Shown in pieces: positions 7,656 through 17,781 of a DNA stretch of 45,063 nucleotides; the first letter of the stretch is position 1, and the number at the start of each line of letters is the position of its first letter. The notes under the pieces were generated by a model that saw only the letters and a list, made by a program, of their open reading frames with translations, ran no database searches and was not told where the DNA came from. This DNA comes from Oscillospiraceae bacterium (GTDB lineage Bacteria; Bacillota; Clostridia; Oscillospirales; Ruminococcaceae). The DNA is taken from positions 1 to 45,063 of the forward strand of contig JAIKWY010000061.1 of assembly GCA_024684395.1 (NCBI GenBank). The letters run 5' to 3'. The translations under genes were made by a program, and so were the position numbers.

Positions 7656-8151
7656 CCTGAATCGCCTCCATCATCATTTTCTTCGCACGGAAGTAGATCA
7701 CTCTTGCCGAATTTTCGCTGATATGCAGCGCATCGCCGATCTGGGCATAGCTCATATCCGCATAGACTCGCAGGATCGTCACATCCTGGTACTTTTTCGG
7801 CAGCGCCAGCAGCGCCCGTCTTGTGCTTTCCATCAGAAGCTGCCGCTCCACGGTGTCCGCTAAGTGTTCGGTGGAGCCCTCTCCGTACAGTTCAATGAGC
7901 TGCTCGGCGCTCAGGCTCTCGATATGATGGCGGTTCTTCCGCAGATAGCGGTAATATGTATGCTTCCCGATCGAAGCCAGCCATGTGAACACATCGCTGT
8001 CGCCACGGAACCGGTAGAAGGACACGAACGCCTGATAGAATGTCTCCTGCGTCAGTTCCTCCGCCAGATCACGGCTCTCGGTCAGTTTATAGAGAAAAGC
8101 ATAGATGCGTGGGAAATATTCCTGATATAATGCTTCAAATTCCTGTTTCAT
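7639..8151 (-). CDS. ECF sigma factor (sigma-70 family)
   Basis: A 170-residue extracytoplasmic-function sigma factor. Region 2 is clear (YFPRIYAFLYKLTESRDLAEELTQETFYQAF, then the DVFTWLASIGKHTYYRYLRKNRHH segment for -10 recognition) and region 4 carries the helix-turn-helix (LPKKYQDVTILRVYADMSYAQIGDALHISENSARVIYFRAKKMM, split across about residues 108-160). It heads an overlapping operon with its zinc-finger anti-sigma factor and cobO. A TGTAAC box followed after 16 bases by GTCACT lies upstream on the same strand and could be an autoregulated ECF promoter. Confidence 0.93.
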   Translation of the reverse strand: MKQEFEALYQEYFPRIYAFLYKLTESRDLAEELTQETFYQAFVSFYRFRGDSDVFTWLASIGKHTYYRYLRKNRHHIESLSAEQLIELYGEGSTEHLADTVERQLLMESTRRALLALPKKYQDVTILRVYADMSYAQIGDALHISENSARVIYFRAKKMMMEAIQDEYDV

Positions 8152-8180
8152 TGCAATGAAGCCACCTCAGCTTTCATCAA

Positions 8181-8213
8181 AAAGTTAGTGACAGTTCCGA
8201 CCGGAAATGTTAC
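8181..8213 (-). promoter_or_regulatory. Possible ECF-type promoter
   Basis: Minus strand TGTAAC (8213-8208), 16 bases, then GTCACT. A similar TGTAAC-N16-TTACTA occurs on the plus strand at about 8280-8313 towards fabH. The boxes fit ECF -35/-10 architecture loosely. Confidence 0.3.
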
Positions 8214-8328
8214 ACCGGACAGAATAGTCATAATACACAAAAATCAAGTTTGTGCCAGTCGTAATATTGGCGGTTATTTTTGTAACAAATCCCCTGCAGC
8301 GGTTACTAATTAACGGATACCCAAAAAG

Positions 8329-8435
8329 GGCTCTCTAAAAACTGTGTTTTTAGAGTCGGGGTGTGGGGCGAAGCCCCGCGCCATAACCAATTTTCGTTTC
8401 GCAGAAACGAAAAATGGAAGTTTTTAGAGATGTCC
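8329..8435 (+). repeat. Structured leader element, copy 1 (upstream of fabH)
   Basis: A ~107-base element with a second copy at 37941-38050. It has three stems: CTCTAAAAAC/GTTTTTAGAG (loop TGT), a GC-rich GGGGC-GAA-GCCCC stem, and a 14-bp CCAATTTTCGTTTC/GAAACGAAAAATGG stem with one mismatch, closed by a second copy of GTTTTTAGAG. The 5' arm can therefore pair with either of two identical 3' arms. It lies in the leader of fabH; the other copy lies in the heparinase leader in the same orientation relative to the gene. It could be a cis-acting RNA or a MITE-like palindrome with CTCTAAAA inverted ends. Confidence 0.75.
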
Positions 8436-8458
8436 AAAATCATACAGGAGGCTGTTCA

Positions 8459-9415
8459 ATGAGTTTTCGTATCATCGGTACCGGCATGTATGTGCCGCCG
8501 AAAGTGGTCACCAATGATGATCTTTCCCATATCGTCGAGACAAATGACGAATGGATCACAAAGCGTGTTGGCATCAAGGAACGCCATGTTTCCGAGAATG
8601 AGTTCACCTCGGAGATGGGCGCCAAGGCAGCACAGGCTGCGCTGGACGATGCCGGTGTCAAGGCAGAGGAGCTGGATCTGATCCTGGCTGCCACTGTCAG
8701 CGGTGAGACCGTATCGCCGTCGATGGCGTGTATGCTCCAGAACCGCCTCGGTGCGACCTGCCCGGCGATGGAGCTGAATGCCGCATGTGCCGCATTCCTC
8801 TATCTGCTCGAAACGGCAGCGGCATATTTCGCCCTGCACAAGGAATACAAGCGGATCCTCGTGGTCGGCTGCGAGCGCATGAGCGCCATCCTCGACTGGA
8901 CAGACCGTTCGACCTGCGTCATTTTCGGTGACGGTTCCGGTGCGGCTGTGCTGGAGCGTGGCGACGGCTATCTCGATTCCGTGCTGACCGTCAAGGGCGG
9001 TGATGATGTCATCAAGATCCCGCACTTTGTCGGCACCTCGCCCTTCTTCAACAGGGAGCAGGACACCCCCTACATCCATATGAAGGGGCAGGAGACCTTC
9101 AAGTATGCGGTCAATGCCATTTCGACCGACATCACGACGCTCCTCGAGCGCAACGATCTGACGATGGACGACATCGCATGGATCGTGCCGCATCAGGCGA
9201 ATGCACGTATCATCGACTTCGCCTGCCACCGTCTGAACATCAGCACCGACAAGATGTTCGTGAACATCGAGAAGTACGGCAACACCTCGAGTGCCTCCGT
9301 ACCGATGGCACTGCACGAGCTCAAGGAGAGCGGCAAGCTGAAGCGTGGTGACAAGATCATCCTCTGCGCATTCGGCGGCGGTCTTTCCAATATGGCGTGC
9401 CTGTTAGAGTACTAA
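8459..9415 (+). CDS. fabH: Beta-ketoacyl-ACP synthase III
   Basis: Starts fatty-acid synthesis by condensing acetyl-CoA (or a branched acyl-CoA) with malonyl-ACP. The protein has 318 residues from the ATG at 8459, chosen because AGGAGG lies just upstream; the frame remains open further upstream through the repeat element. The catalytic triad is complete: Cys110 in NAACAAF, His245 in VPHQANARI and Asn275 in YGNTSSAS. It is the first gene of the fab cluster. The 264-base gap before acpP suggests separate control of acpP. Confidence 0.97.
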   Translation: MSFRIIGTGMYVPPKVVTNDDLSHIVETNDEWITKRVGIKERHVSENEFTSEMGAKAAQAALDDAGVKAEELDLILAATVSGETVSPSMACMLQNRLGATCPAMELNAACAAFLYLLETAAAYFALHKEYKRILVVGCERMSAILDWTDRSTCVIFGDGSGAAVLERGDGYLDSVLTVKGGDDVIKIPHFVGTSPFFNREQDTPYIHMKGQETFKYAVNAISTDITTLLERNDLTMDDIAWIVPHQANARIIDFACHRLNISTDKMFVNIEKYGNTSSASVPMALHELKESGKLKRGDKIILCAFGGGLSNMACLLEY

Positions 9416-9499
9416 GCGTGATCGTGCAAAGTCAGAGCTGATATTTCAGGGAAGGTCCTTGCTGAGCCGTCCCTCAAACCCGCTTTGCTTTTGCTCACA

Positions 9500-9550
9500 G
9501 GTGGAAACAGACCGCATGGTCTGATACACATATTCATTATATCACAAAAA
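9500..9550 (+). repeat. 51-bp direct repeat, copy 1
   Basis: Identical over 51 bases to 9616-9666. Each contains CAGACC-GCAT-GGTCTG, a 6-bp hairpin, followed by an AT-rich stretch. The 65 bases between the copies hold a perfect 11-bp palindrome TTTCTGAAAGC/GCTTTCAGAAA and CGGGAC-GCA-GTCCCG. Confidence 0.9.
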
Positions 9551-9615
9551 CGAGATTTCTGAAAGCACGCTTTCAGAAAAAGCAGGTTCGGGACGCAGTC
9601 CCGCACCCTCCGTCC

Positions 9616-9666
9616 GGTGGAAACAGACCGCATGGTCTGATACACATATTCATTATATCACAAAAA
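9616..9666 (+). repeat. 51-bp direct repeat, copy 2 (acpP leader)
   Basis: Second copy; it ends immediately before the acpP ribosome site (AAAGGAG). It is part of the acpP leader or promoter region. Its identity to copy 1 implies recent duplication or conversion. Confidence 0.9.
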
Positions 9667-9679
9667 AGGAGTAAAGACA

Positions 9680-9907
9680 ATGGTAAAGGAAAAAATTATT
9701 GAGATGCTCGCTGAGGCTACCGACGTAGACGCTTCCACAATCACTCTGGACACCAAGTTCTCCGACCTGGGCGTTGACTCCCTCGACATGACCGAGATGT
9801 GCATGGACCTCGAGGACGAGTTCGGCATCGAGTTCACACCCTCTCCGGAGATCACCACTGTTGGCAAGCTGGTTGAGGCTGTTGAGAAGCTGACCAACGA
9901 GGACTAA
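9680..9907 (+). CDS. acpP: Acyl carrier protein
   Basis: Carries growing acyl chains on 4'-phosphopantetheine during fatty-acid synthesis. The 75-residue acidic protein has the GVDSLDMTEM motif with Ser34 as the attachment site, and the usual four-helix pattern. AAAGGAG precedes the ATG. It has a highly biased codon set as expected for an abundant protein. fabK begins 4 bases after its stop, so it is cotranscribed with the downstream fab genes. Confidence 0.98.
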   Translation: MVKEKIIEMLAEATDVDASTITLDTKFSDLGVDSLDMTEMCMDLEDEFGIEFTPSPEITTVGKLVEAVEKLTNED

Positions 9908-9911
9908 GACA

Positions 9912-10862
9912 ATGGTAGCATCGCCTATTTGCGACATGCTGGGCATTCAATACCCGGTGTTCCAGGGCGGTATGGCATGGATCGCTGACGGCAAGCTTGC
10001 CGCAGCGGTCTCCAATGCCGGCGGTCTGGGCATCATTTCGGCAATGAATGCCAATGCAGAATATGTCAGAGAACAGATCCACATTGCCAGGTCTTTAACC
10101 GATAAACCCTTTGGCGTGAATATAATGCTGATGAGTCCTTTCGCCGCAGAATGCGCACAGGTGTGTGCGGAGGAAAAACCCGCCGTCATCACCACGGGCG
10201 CAGGCAGTGCGGCTCCTTATATTGCCATGTGGAAGGAAGCCGGGATCAAGGTCGTTCCGGTCATCGCTTCCGTTTCGATGGCGAAGCAGGCGCAGAAGGC
10301 AGGTGCCGATGCCGTGATCGCAGAAGGACAGGAGTCCGGCGGTCACATCGGTGAGCTGACCACGATGGCGCTTGTGCCCCAGGTCGCTGACGCCGTAGAC
10401 ATCCCCGTGCTCGCCGCAGGCGGCATCGGTGACGGCAGAGGCATCGCCGCAGCCTTCATGCTCGGCGCTGTGGGCGTCCAGATGGGTACACGCTTCCTTG
10501 TAGCCAAGGAGTGCGGTGTCCACCAGAATTACAAAGACATGGTGCTCGGTGCGAAGGATATTTCCACCCAGGTAACAGGTCGCCGTTTCGGCGGCAACAC
10601 CTGCCGTGGCATCAAGAACAGCTTCACACGGAGCTTTGTCAAGGAGGAATATGCACCCGAGGCGACCGCTGAGTCGATCGCAAACCTCGGTGCCGGTTCG
10701 CTCCGCAGAGCTGCCGTAGAGGGCGATGTCAAGACCGGCAGCGTCCTTGCCGGACAGATCTCCGGCATGATCACCAAGGAGCAGACCTGCGAGGAGATCA
10801 TCCTCGAGATCATGGCAGAGGCTGAAACTCTGCTGAAAGGAGCGGCATCATGGGTAAAATAG
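9912..10862 (+). CDS. fabK: Enoyl-ACP reductase II (flavin-dependent)
   Basis: Reduces trans-2-enoyl-ACP in the last step of each elongation cycle, using FMN and NAD(P)H. The 316-residue TIM barrel belongs to the nitronate monooxygenase/FabK family: start YPVFQGGMAWIADGKLAAA, the AEGQESGGHIG substrate-pocket motif, the VLAAGGIGDGRGIAAA phosphate-binding strand and GVQMGTRFL. It replaces FabI, which is not in the window, so the organism is expected to be triclosan-tolerant at this step. It overlaps fabD by 13 bases. Confidence 0.96.
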   Translation: MVASPICDMLGIQYPVFQGGMAWIADGKLAAAVSNAGGLGIISAMNANAEYVREQIHIARSLTDKPFGVNIMLMSPFAAECAQVCAEEKPAVITTGAGSAAPYIAMWKEAGIKVVPVIASVSMAKQAQKAGADAVIAEGQESGGHIGELTTMALVPQVADAVDIPVLAAGGIGDGRGIAAAFMLGAVGVQMGTRFLVAKECGVHQNYKDMVLGAKDISTQVTGRRFGGNTCRGIKNSFTRSFVKEEYAPEATAESIANLGAGSLRRAAVEGDVKTGSVLAGQISGMITKEQTCEEIILEIMAEAETLLKGAASWVK

Positions 10863-11764
10863 CATTCGTTTTCTCCGGTCAGGGCGCACAGCATGTGGGC
10901 ATGGCAAAGGAGTTCTATGAGACCTTCAACCCTGTTGCTGATCTCTTCAATATCGCAGAATATGACCGTCCCGGCACCCTTGCAACGATGTTCGAGGGCG
11001 ACGGCACGGAGCTGAAACAGACCCAGAACACACAGCCCTGCCTGTATCTGACCGATATGGCGGCAGCGCTGGCACTGCGTGAGAACGGCATCGAGCCGGA
11101 GGGTCTGGCGGGCTTCTCCCTCGGCGAGATCCCGGCACTTGCCATCGGCGGTGCCTACACCGAGAGCGACGGCTTCAAGATCGCCTGCAAGCGTGGCGCT
11201 GCTATGGCAAAGGCAGGCGAGGGACAGGACGTGTCCATGATGGCATGTGTCAAGCTCCCCATCGAGCAGGTGGAGGAGCTCTGCAAGCCCTATGACAAGG
11301 TGTTCCCGGTGAACTACAATTCCCCGGTGCAGCTCGTTGTCTCCGGCGACAAGGCACAGCTCGAAGCCCTGGCTGCCGATGTGAAGGCACAGAAGGGCAG
11401 AGGCATCCTGCTTGCCGTGAGCGGTGCGTTCCATTCGCCGTACATGACCCCCGCTGTGGAGCCGTTCGGCAAGGAGCTGGCGGAGATCGAGGTCAAGCTC
11501 CCGGAGATCCCGGTCTATGCGAATTATACCGCTGCGCCGTATGAGGGCGACCCTAAGGCCCTCATGCTCGAACAGATCAACCACCCCGTACAGTGGGTGA
11601 AGCTCATCCGCAGAATGGCGGAGGACGGCTTCGATACGTTCATTGAGTGCGGCGTGGGCAACACGCTCCAGAAGCTCATTTCCCAGATCCTGCCGGATGC
11701 CAAGGCATACCGTGTGGAGGATATGGCGACACTGAACGAAACGTTGGAAGCCTTGAAAGGCTAA
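10850..11764 (+). CDS. fabD: Malonyl-CoA:ACP transacylase
   Basis: Moves the malonyl group from CoA to ACP. The 304-residue protein has the VFSGQGAQ start, catalytic Ser90 in GFSLGE, His195 in GAFHSPYM and the substrate-binding Arg of the acyltransferase fold (CKRGAAM). It overlaps the end of fabK by 13 bases and precedes fabG by 10, with ribosome site AAAGGAG inside fabK. Confidence 0.97.
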   Translation: MGKIAFVFSGQGAQHVGMAKEFYETFNPVADLFNIAEYDRPGTLATMFEGDGTELKQTQNTQPCLYLTDMAAALALRENGIEPEGLAGFSLGEIPALAIGGAYTESDGFKIACKRGAAMAKAGEGQDVSMMACVKLPIEQVEELCKPYDKVFPVNYNSPVQLVVSGDKAQLEALAADVKAQKGRGILLAVSGAFHSPYMTPAVEPFGKELAEIEVKLPEIPVYANYTAAPYEGDPKALMLEQINHPVQWVKLIRRMAEDGFDTFIECGVGNTLQKLISQILPDAKAYRVEDMATLNETLEALKG

Positions 11765-11774
11765 GGAGGACGCT

Positions 11775-12509
11775 ATGCTGAATGGAAAAACAGCCGTCAT
11801 CACCGGCGGCACACAGGGCATCGGCTTTGAGATCGCAAAGACCTTTGCCAAGAACGGCGCCGACATCGCCATCATCGACATCTGCGATGCCGAGAAGGCT
11901 GCCCCCGCTGTCAGCGAGATCGACGCACTGGGCGTGTCCTGCAAGAGCTATCAGTGCAATGTGGCAGATGCCGCACAGGTCGCTGAGACCTGCAAGCAGA
12001 TCCTTGCGGATTTCGGCAAGGTGGACATTCTGGTCAACAATGCCGGCATCACCCGAGACAATCTCATCCTGAAGATGAGCGAGGCGGATTTTGACGCCGT
12101 CGTTGACGTGAACCTGAAGGGCGCTTTCTACATGATCAAGAACTTCTACCGCCCGATGATGAAGCAGCGCAGCGGCAAGATCATCAACATCAGCTCGGTA
12201 TCCGGTCTGTTCGGCAATCCGGGACAGGCGAACTATTCCTCCTCCAAGGCAGGCATCATCGGACTGACCAAGTCCACCGCCAAGGAGCTGGCTTCCCGTG
12301 GCGTGAACTGCAACGCCATTGCACCGGGCTTCATCATGACGAGCATGACAACGGCATTCCAGGAGAATGACGAGCTGAAAAAAGCCATCCCGCTCGGCCG
12401 CTTCGGTCAGCCGGAGGATGTGGCAAAGCTGGCGCTGTTCCTGGCATCCCCGATGTCGGATTATATCACAGGCGAGATCATCCGCTGCGACGGCGGCATG
12501 GCAATGTGA
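11775..12509 (+). CDS. fabG: 3-oxoacyl-ACP reductase
   Basis: NADPH-dependent reduction of 3-ketoacyl-ACP. A 244-residue short-chain dehydrogenase with GGTQGIG cofactor loop (residues 11-17), NNAG (88-91), and the catalytic Ser141, Tyr154 and Lys158 (YSSSK). The C-terminal IRCDGGMAM ending is typical of FabG. AAGGAGG lies 5 bases before the ATG. A 231-base gap with no ORF follows before fabF. Confidence 0.96.
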   Translation: MLNGKTAVITGGTQGIGFEIAKTFAKNGADIAIIDICDAEKAAPAVSEIDALGVSCKSYQCNVADAAQVAETCKQILADFGKVDILVNNAGITRDNLILKMSEADFDAVVDVNLKGAFYMIKNFYRPMMKQRSGKIINISSVSGLFGNPGQANYSSSKAGIIGLTKSTAKELASRGVNCNAIAPGFIMTSMTTAFQENDELKKAIPLGRFGQPEDVAKLALFLASPMSDYITGEIIRCDGGMAM

Positions 12510-12740
12510 TGCACAGGTGCGGAGGCGCGGAGCCCGCGATGGCATCCTTATGCTTCGGAGTGAGAGGGCTTGCAAACACGACCGCTTGCAGCCAATGCTT
12601 CGCAAAGGCTGCAATGCTGAGCTGTAGAGAGTCCCGCCGCTAAAGCGGCTCGAATGCAGCTATTTCACGAAGCCAGATTAGAATAAGAATCCAAGAAGTT
12701 TAATAGTCATCTGATTTCATTTTAGGAGGGCATTTCATCT
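12510..12740. other. 231-base spacer between fabG and fabF
   Basis: No ORF with a ribosome site. It holds GC-rich imperfect inverted repeats in its first half (GCTTGCAAAC...CGCTTGCAG, CCGCCGCTAAAGCGGC) and an AT-rich second half ahead of the fabF ribosome site TAGGAGGG. It sits where accB is found in many fab operons; no trace of a biotin-carrier motif is visible. Confidence 0.5.
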
Positions 12741-13964
12741 ATGAGAAGAGTTGTCATCACCGGAATGGGGGCTGTCACCCCGATCGGCAACAATGTGGAG
12801 GAATTTAAAAACGCACTGTTTGCCGGGACAAACGGGATCGGACTTATCACAAAATTTGACATTACAGATAACAAGCACCAGGTAGCCGGTGAGGTAAAGA
12901 ACTTTGATGCTGCTGCCCTGCTTGGAAAACAGACTGCACGCAAGACCGATACCTTCACGCAGTATGCCATCGTTGCAGCCCGTGAGGCGATGGCGCAGAG
13001 CGGCGTTCAGGGCACTGTCCCGACCGACCGCATTGGCGTATGCTTCGGCTCCGGTATCGGCGGCATCGAGACACTGTGCGAGGATCACCAGAACCTGCTC
13101 GAAAAGGGCGCCCGCAAGGTCTCCCCGCACTTCGTGCCGAAGATGATCTACAACATTGCAGCCGGCAACATTGCCATTGAATTCAAGGCAAACGGCCCCT
13201 GCACGGCAGTTTCCACCGCCTGTGCGACCGGTACGACCGCTGTCGGCGAGGGCTACCGTGCCATTCTGCACGGCTATGCCGATGCGATGATCTGCGGCGG
13301 CTCCGAGGCTGCCATCACCCCGCTGACAGTAGCCGGCTTCGGCAACTGTCAGGCGCTTTCCGATTCCAATGACCCGGAGACCTGCTGCTGCCCGTTCTCC
13401 AAGAACAGAAGCGGCTTTGTCATGGCAGAGGGCGCCGGTGTGCTCGTTCTCGAGGAATATGAGCACGCCGTGGCAAGAGGCGCACAGATCCTTGCCGAGG
13501 TCGTCGGCTACGGCTCCACCTGCGATGCGCACCATGTAACTGCTCCCGATCCGGAGGCAGCTTTCGTTGCCAAGGCATTCCTCGATGCAATGCCGGAGGG
13601 CGAGGTCGATTTCTCCAAGGTTTACGTCAATGCACATGGCACCTCCACCCCGCTCAACGACAAGACCGAGACAACGGCTCTGAAGCGTGCGTTCGGTGAC
13701 GATGCCTACAAGCTGCACATCAGCTCCACCAAGTCCATGACCGGTCACATGCTCGGTGCAACGGGCGCTGTGGAGGCGATTGCTTCCATTTTAGCGCTCC
13801 AGAACGACACCGTTCCGCCGACCATCCACTACACCGAAGCGGATCCGGAGCTTGACCTCGATTATACACCGAATACCGCCGTACAGACGCCGCTCGAACT
13901 GGCGCTGTCCTCCAACCTCGGCTTTGGCGGTCACAATGCCGTCATCGCATTCAGAAAGGTGTAA
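12741..13964 (+). CDS. fabF: Beta-ketoacyl-ACP synthase II
   Basis: Elongating condensing enzyme that adds malonyl-ACP units. The 407-residue thiolase-fold protein has catalytic Cys161 in STACATGTT, His299 in NAHGTSTPLND and His336 in GHMLGATGA. The C-terminal SNLGFGGHNA motif is intact. TAGGAGGG lies before the ATG. fabZ starts 3 bases after its stop. Confidence 0.97.
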   Translation: MRRVVITGMGAVTPIGNNVEEFKNALFAGTNGIGLITKFDITDNKHQVAGEVKNFDAAALLGKQTARKTDTFTQYAIVAAREAMAQSGVQGTVPTDRIGVCFGSGIGGIETLCEDHQNLLEKGARKVSPHFVPKMIYNIAAGNIAIEFKANGPCTAVSTACATGTTAVGEGYRAILHGYADAMICGGSEAAITPLTVAGFGNCQALSDSNDPETCCCPFSKNRSGFVMAEGAGVLVLEEYEHAVARGAQILAEVVGYGSTCDAHHVTAPDPEAAFVAKAFLDAMPEGEVDFSKVYVNAHGTSTPLNDKTETTALKRAFGDDAYKLHISSTKSMTGHMLGATGAVEAIASILALQNDTVPPTIHYTEADPELDLDYTPNTAVQTPLELALSSNLGFGGHNAVIAFRKV

Positions 13965-13967
13965 GCT

Positions 13968-14387
13968 ATGACAAGAGAAGAGATCATGGGGATCATCCCC
14001 CATCGTGACAACATGCTGCTGCTCGACGAGGCGACTGCCGAGGAGGGCAAGGCACACGGCAAGCTGTATATCACCGGCGAGGAATGGTTCCTCAAAGGGC
14101 ATTTTCCGGGGAATCCGGTCGTTCCGGGCGTGATCCTCTGCGAGATCCTGGCGCAGTCCGCCTGCGTTCTGCTGGCATCCGCAGCGGAGGGGCAGACCCC
14201 CTACTTCACGAGCCTTGACAAGGTGAAGTTCCGCAGTCCTGTCAAGCCCGGCGACACCTACGAGACCGAATGCGAGATCATCAGGAGCAAGGGTCCCTTC
14301 TACTTCTGCAAGGGGAAGGGCACGGTCAACGGCAAGACCGCTGTGACCGCTGAATTTTCCTTCGCTCTCGTGCCCAAGGAGGCGTAA
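13968..14387 (+). CDS. fabZ: 3-hydroxyacyl-ACP dehydratase
   Basis: Dehydrates 3-hydroxyacyl-ACP to the enoyl form. The 139-residue hot-dog-fold protein starts [15 protein letters not shown] and has the catalytic His45 in [12 protein letters not shown] and Glu59 in ILCEILAQ. It lies between fabF and accD with 2-3 base gaps, so the genes form one transcript. In many Firmicutes accB and accC flank fabZ; here they are absent. Confidence 0.96.
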   Translation: MTREEIMGIIPHRDNMLLLDEATAEEGKAHGKLYITGEEWFLKGHFPGNPVVPGVILCEILAQSACVLLASAAEGQTPYFTSLDKVKFRSPVKPGDTYETECEIIRSKGPFYFCKGKGTVNGKTAVTAEFSFALVPKEA

Positions 14388-14389
14388 GG

Positions 14390-15217
14390 ATGAGCTTTAT
14401 CAATGATTTTATTGAAAAGGTCAACACCAGTTCCGCTGCAAAGGTGCAGCATGTGACCTGCAAGAAATGCAGCCACGAGGATACCAAGTACAACCTGATC
14501 AAGAATGACTATATCTGCCCGAACTGCGGCTATTACTTCCGCCTCGGCGGACGCAGCCGCATCGACCTGATCTGCGACTGGAACAGCTTCCATGAGCTCC
14601 ATGCAGGTCTGACGAGCCGGGATTTCCTCGAATTTCCGGGCTATCAGGAGAAGCTCGACAAGGCGATGAGCACCACCAAGGAGGAGGACGCCGTTGTCTG
14701 CGGCATCGGCTCCGTGGCGGGCAATGAGTTTGCCACCTTCGTGATGGATTCCAAGTTCATCATGGCGAGCATGGGCAGCGTTGTGGGTGAGAAGATTACC
14801 CGTCTGTTTGAATATGCGACCGAGCACAAGCTCCCGGTCATCGGTTTTACCGCTTCGGGCGGTGCCAGAATGCAGGAGGGCGTGATCTCCCTCATGCAGA
14901 TGGCAAAGGTCAGCGGCGCTGTCAAAAACCACAGCAATGCAGGGCTCCTGTATATCACCGTACTGACCGACCCGACCACCGGCGGCGTGACCGCCAGCTT
15001 TGCGATGCAGGGCGACATCATCCTCGCCGAGCCGAATGCCCTTGTGGGATTTGCGGGGCGGCGTGTGGTGGAGCAGACCACCAAGAGCAAGCTCCCGGAC
15101 AACTTCCAGAGTGCCGAGTTCCTGCTCGAACACGGCTTCGTGGATGCGATCGTGCCCCGTCCGGAGCTGCGTGACACCCTCGCTGAGCTGCTGACCATTC
15201 ATAAAAGGAGCGTGTGA
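14390..15217 (+). CDS. accD: Acetyl-CoA carboxylase carboxyltransferase, beta subunit
   Basis: Half of the carboxyltransferase that makes malonyl-CoA. The 275-residue protein has the N-terminal zinc ribbon (Cys24, Cys27, Cys43, Cys46) and the crotonase-type fold with GGARMQEG (oxyanion region) and the [16 protein letters not shown] motif. It is a few residues shorter than the E. coli protein at the C-terminus. accA follows after 2 bases. Confidence 0.96.
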   Translation: MSFINDFIEKVNTSSAAKVQHVTCKKCSHEDTKYNLIKNDYICPNCGYYFRLGGRSRIDLICDWNSFHELHAGLTSRDFLEFPGYQEKLDKAMSTTKEEDAVVCGIGSVAGNEFATFVMDSKFIMASMGSVVGEKITRLFEYATEHKLPVIGFTASGGARMQEGVISLMQMAKVSGAVKNHSNAGLLYITVLTDPTTGGVTASFAMQGDIILAEPNALVGFAGRRVVEQTTKSKLPDNFQSAEFLLEHGFVDAIVPRPELRDTLAELLTIHKRSV

Positions 15218-15219
15218 GC

Positions 15220-16011
15220 ATGGATTCCTATGAGAAGCTGAAAACAGCGAGAAAAAACGGAAGACCCACCGGTGAAGCCTATGTCAAGGGCATCATCGAG
15301 TTCCCCTTTGAGCTGCACGGAGACCGCCGTTTCGGCGATGATCTGGCGATCATGGGCGGCGTGGGCTTTATCGACAAGCATCCGGTCACGTTCCTGGCGA
15401 TGGAGAAGGGTACCGACCTGCCGAGCCGTCTGGCACGGAATTTCGGCTGCCCGAAGCCTGAGGGCTACCGCAAGGCGCTGCGTCTGATGCAGCAGGCGGA
15501 GAAGTTCCACCGCCCGGTCATCTGCTTTGTGGATACGCTCGGCGCCTATCCGGGCGCTGATGCCGAGGAGCGTGGACAGGGACAGGCGATCGCAGAGAGC
15601 ATCATGGAAATGATGGGGCTGCGCACACCGGTCATCTCCATTGTCATCGGTGAAGGCGGAAGCGGCGGCGCTCTTGCCCTGGCAAGCGCCAACAAGGTCA
15701 TGATCCTCGAAAATGCGGTGTATTCCGTCATTTCGCCGGAGGGCTGTGCCTCCATCCTCTGGAAGGAGTCTACCCCGGAGAATGTTGCCAAGGCAGCAGA
15801 CTGCCTGCACATCACGGCACAGGACATGAAGAACTTCGGCGTTGCCGAGAAGGTCATCCGTGAGGACTTCGACCACTTCGACAAGATGTGCGCCGGGATC
15901 AAGCTGCGTCTCGTGGATATGATCGAGGAGTTCGCCGGCATGACCGAGGACGAGATCGTGGAGCAGAGATACCAGAGATTCCGCAAATTCGGCGTTTTTG
16001 ATGAAAAATGA
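15220..16011 (+). CDS. accA: Acetyl-CoA carboxylase carboxyltransferase, alpha subunit
   Basis: The alpha half of the carboxyltransferase. It has the family motifs ELHGDRRFGDD, FVDTLGAYPGADAEERGQG, IGEGGSGGALAL and the SPEGCASILWK block. The start is placed at the ATG at 15220 (263 residues): AGGAG lies 9 bases upstream, while the GTG at 15214, which would overlap the accD stop, is only 3 bases from it. It closes the fab/acc operon and is followed by a hairpin. Confidence 0.95.
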   Translation: MDSYEKLKTARKNGRPTGEAYVKGIIEFPFELHGDRRFGDDLAIMGGVGFIDKHPVTFLAMEKGTDLPSRLARNFGCPKPEGYRKALRLMQQAEKFHRPVICFVDTLGAYPGADAEERGQGQAIAESIMEMMGLRTPVISIVIGEGGSGGALALASANKVMILENAVYSVISPEGCASILWKESTPENVAKAADCLHITAQDMKNFGVAEKVIREDFDHFDKMCAGIKLRLVDMIEEFAGMTEDEIVEQRYQRFRKFGVFDEK

Positions 16012-16015
16012 GTTT

Positions 16016-16046
16016 TACCGGGCCTCTCCGTGCGGAGGGGTCCGGT
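16016..16046 (+). terminator. Hairpin after accA
   Basis: ACCGG-GC-CTCTCC pairs with GGAG-GGG-T-CCGGT around GTGC. The T-tract is short, so termination may be partial and the acyl-CoA synthetase could receive readthrough. Confidence 0.5.
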
Positions 16047-16089
16047 ATTGATGCACATATGTGTATTTTCAGAAAGAGAGGGCGACCCA

Positions 16090-17736
<1,647 letters not shown>

Positions 17737-17781
17737 ACCAGTCCTCCTCTCTGCCGGAGAGGGGGATGTGTTGCAGAAAAT

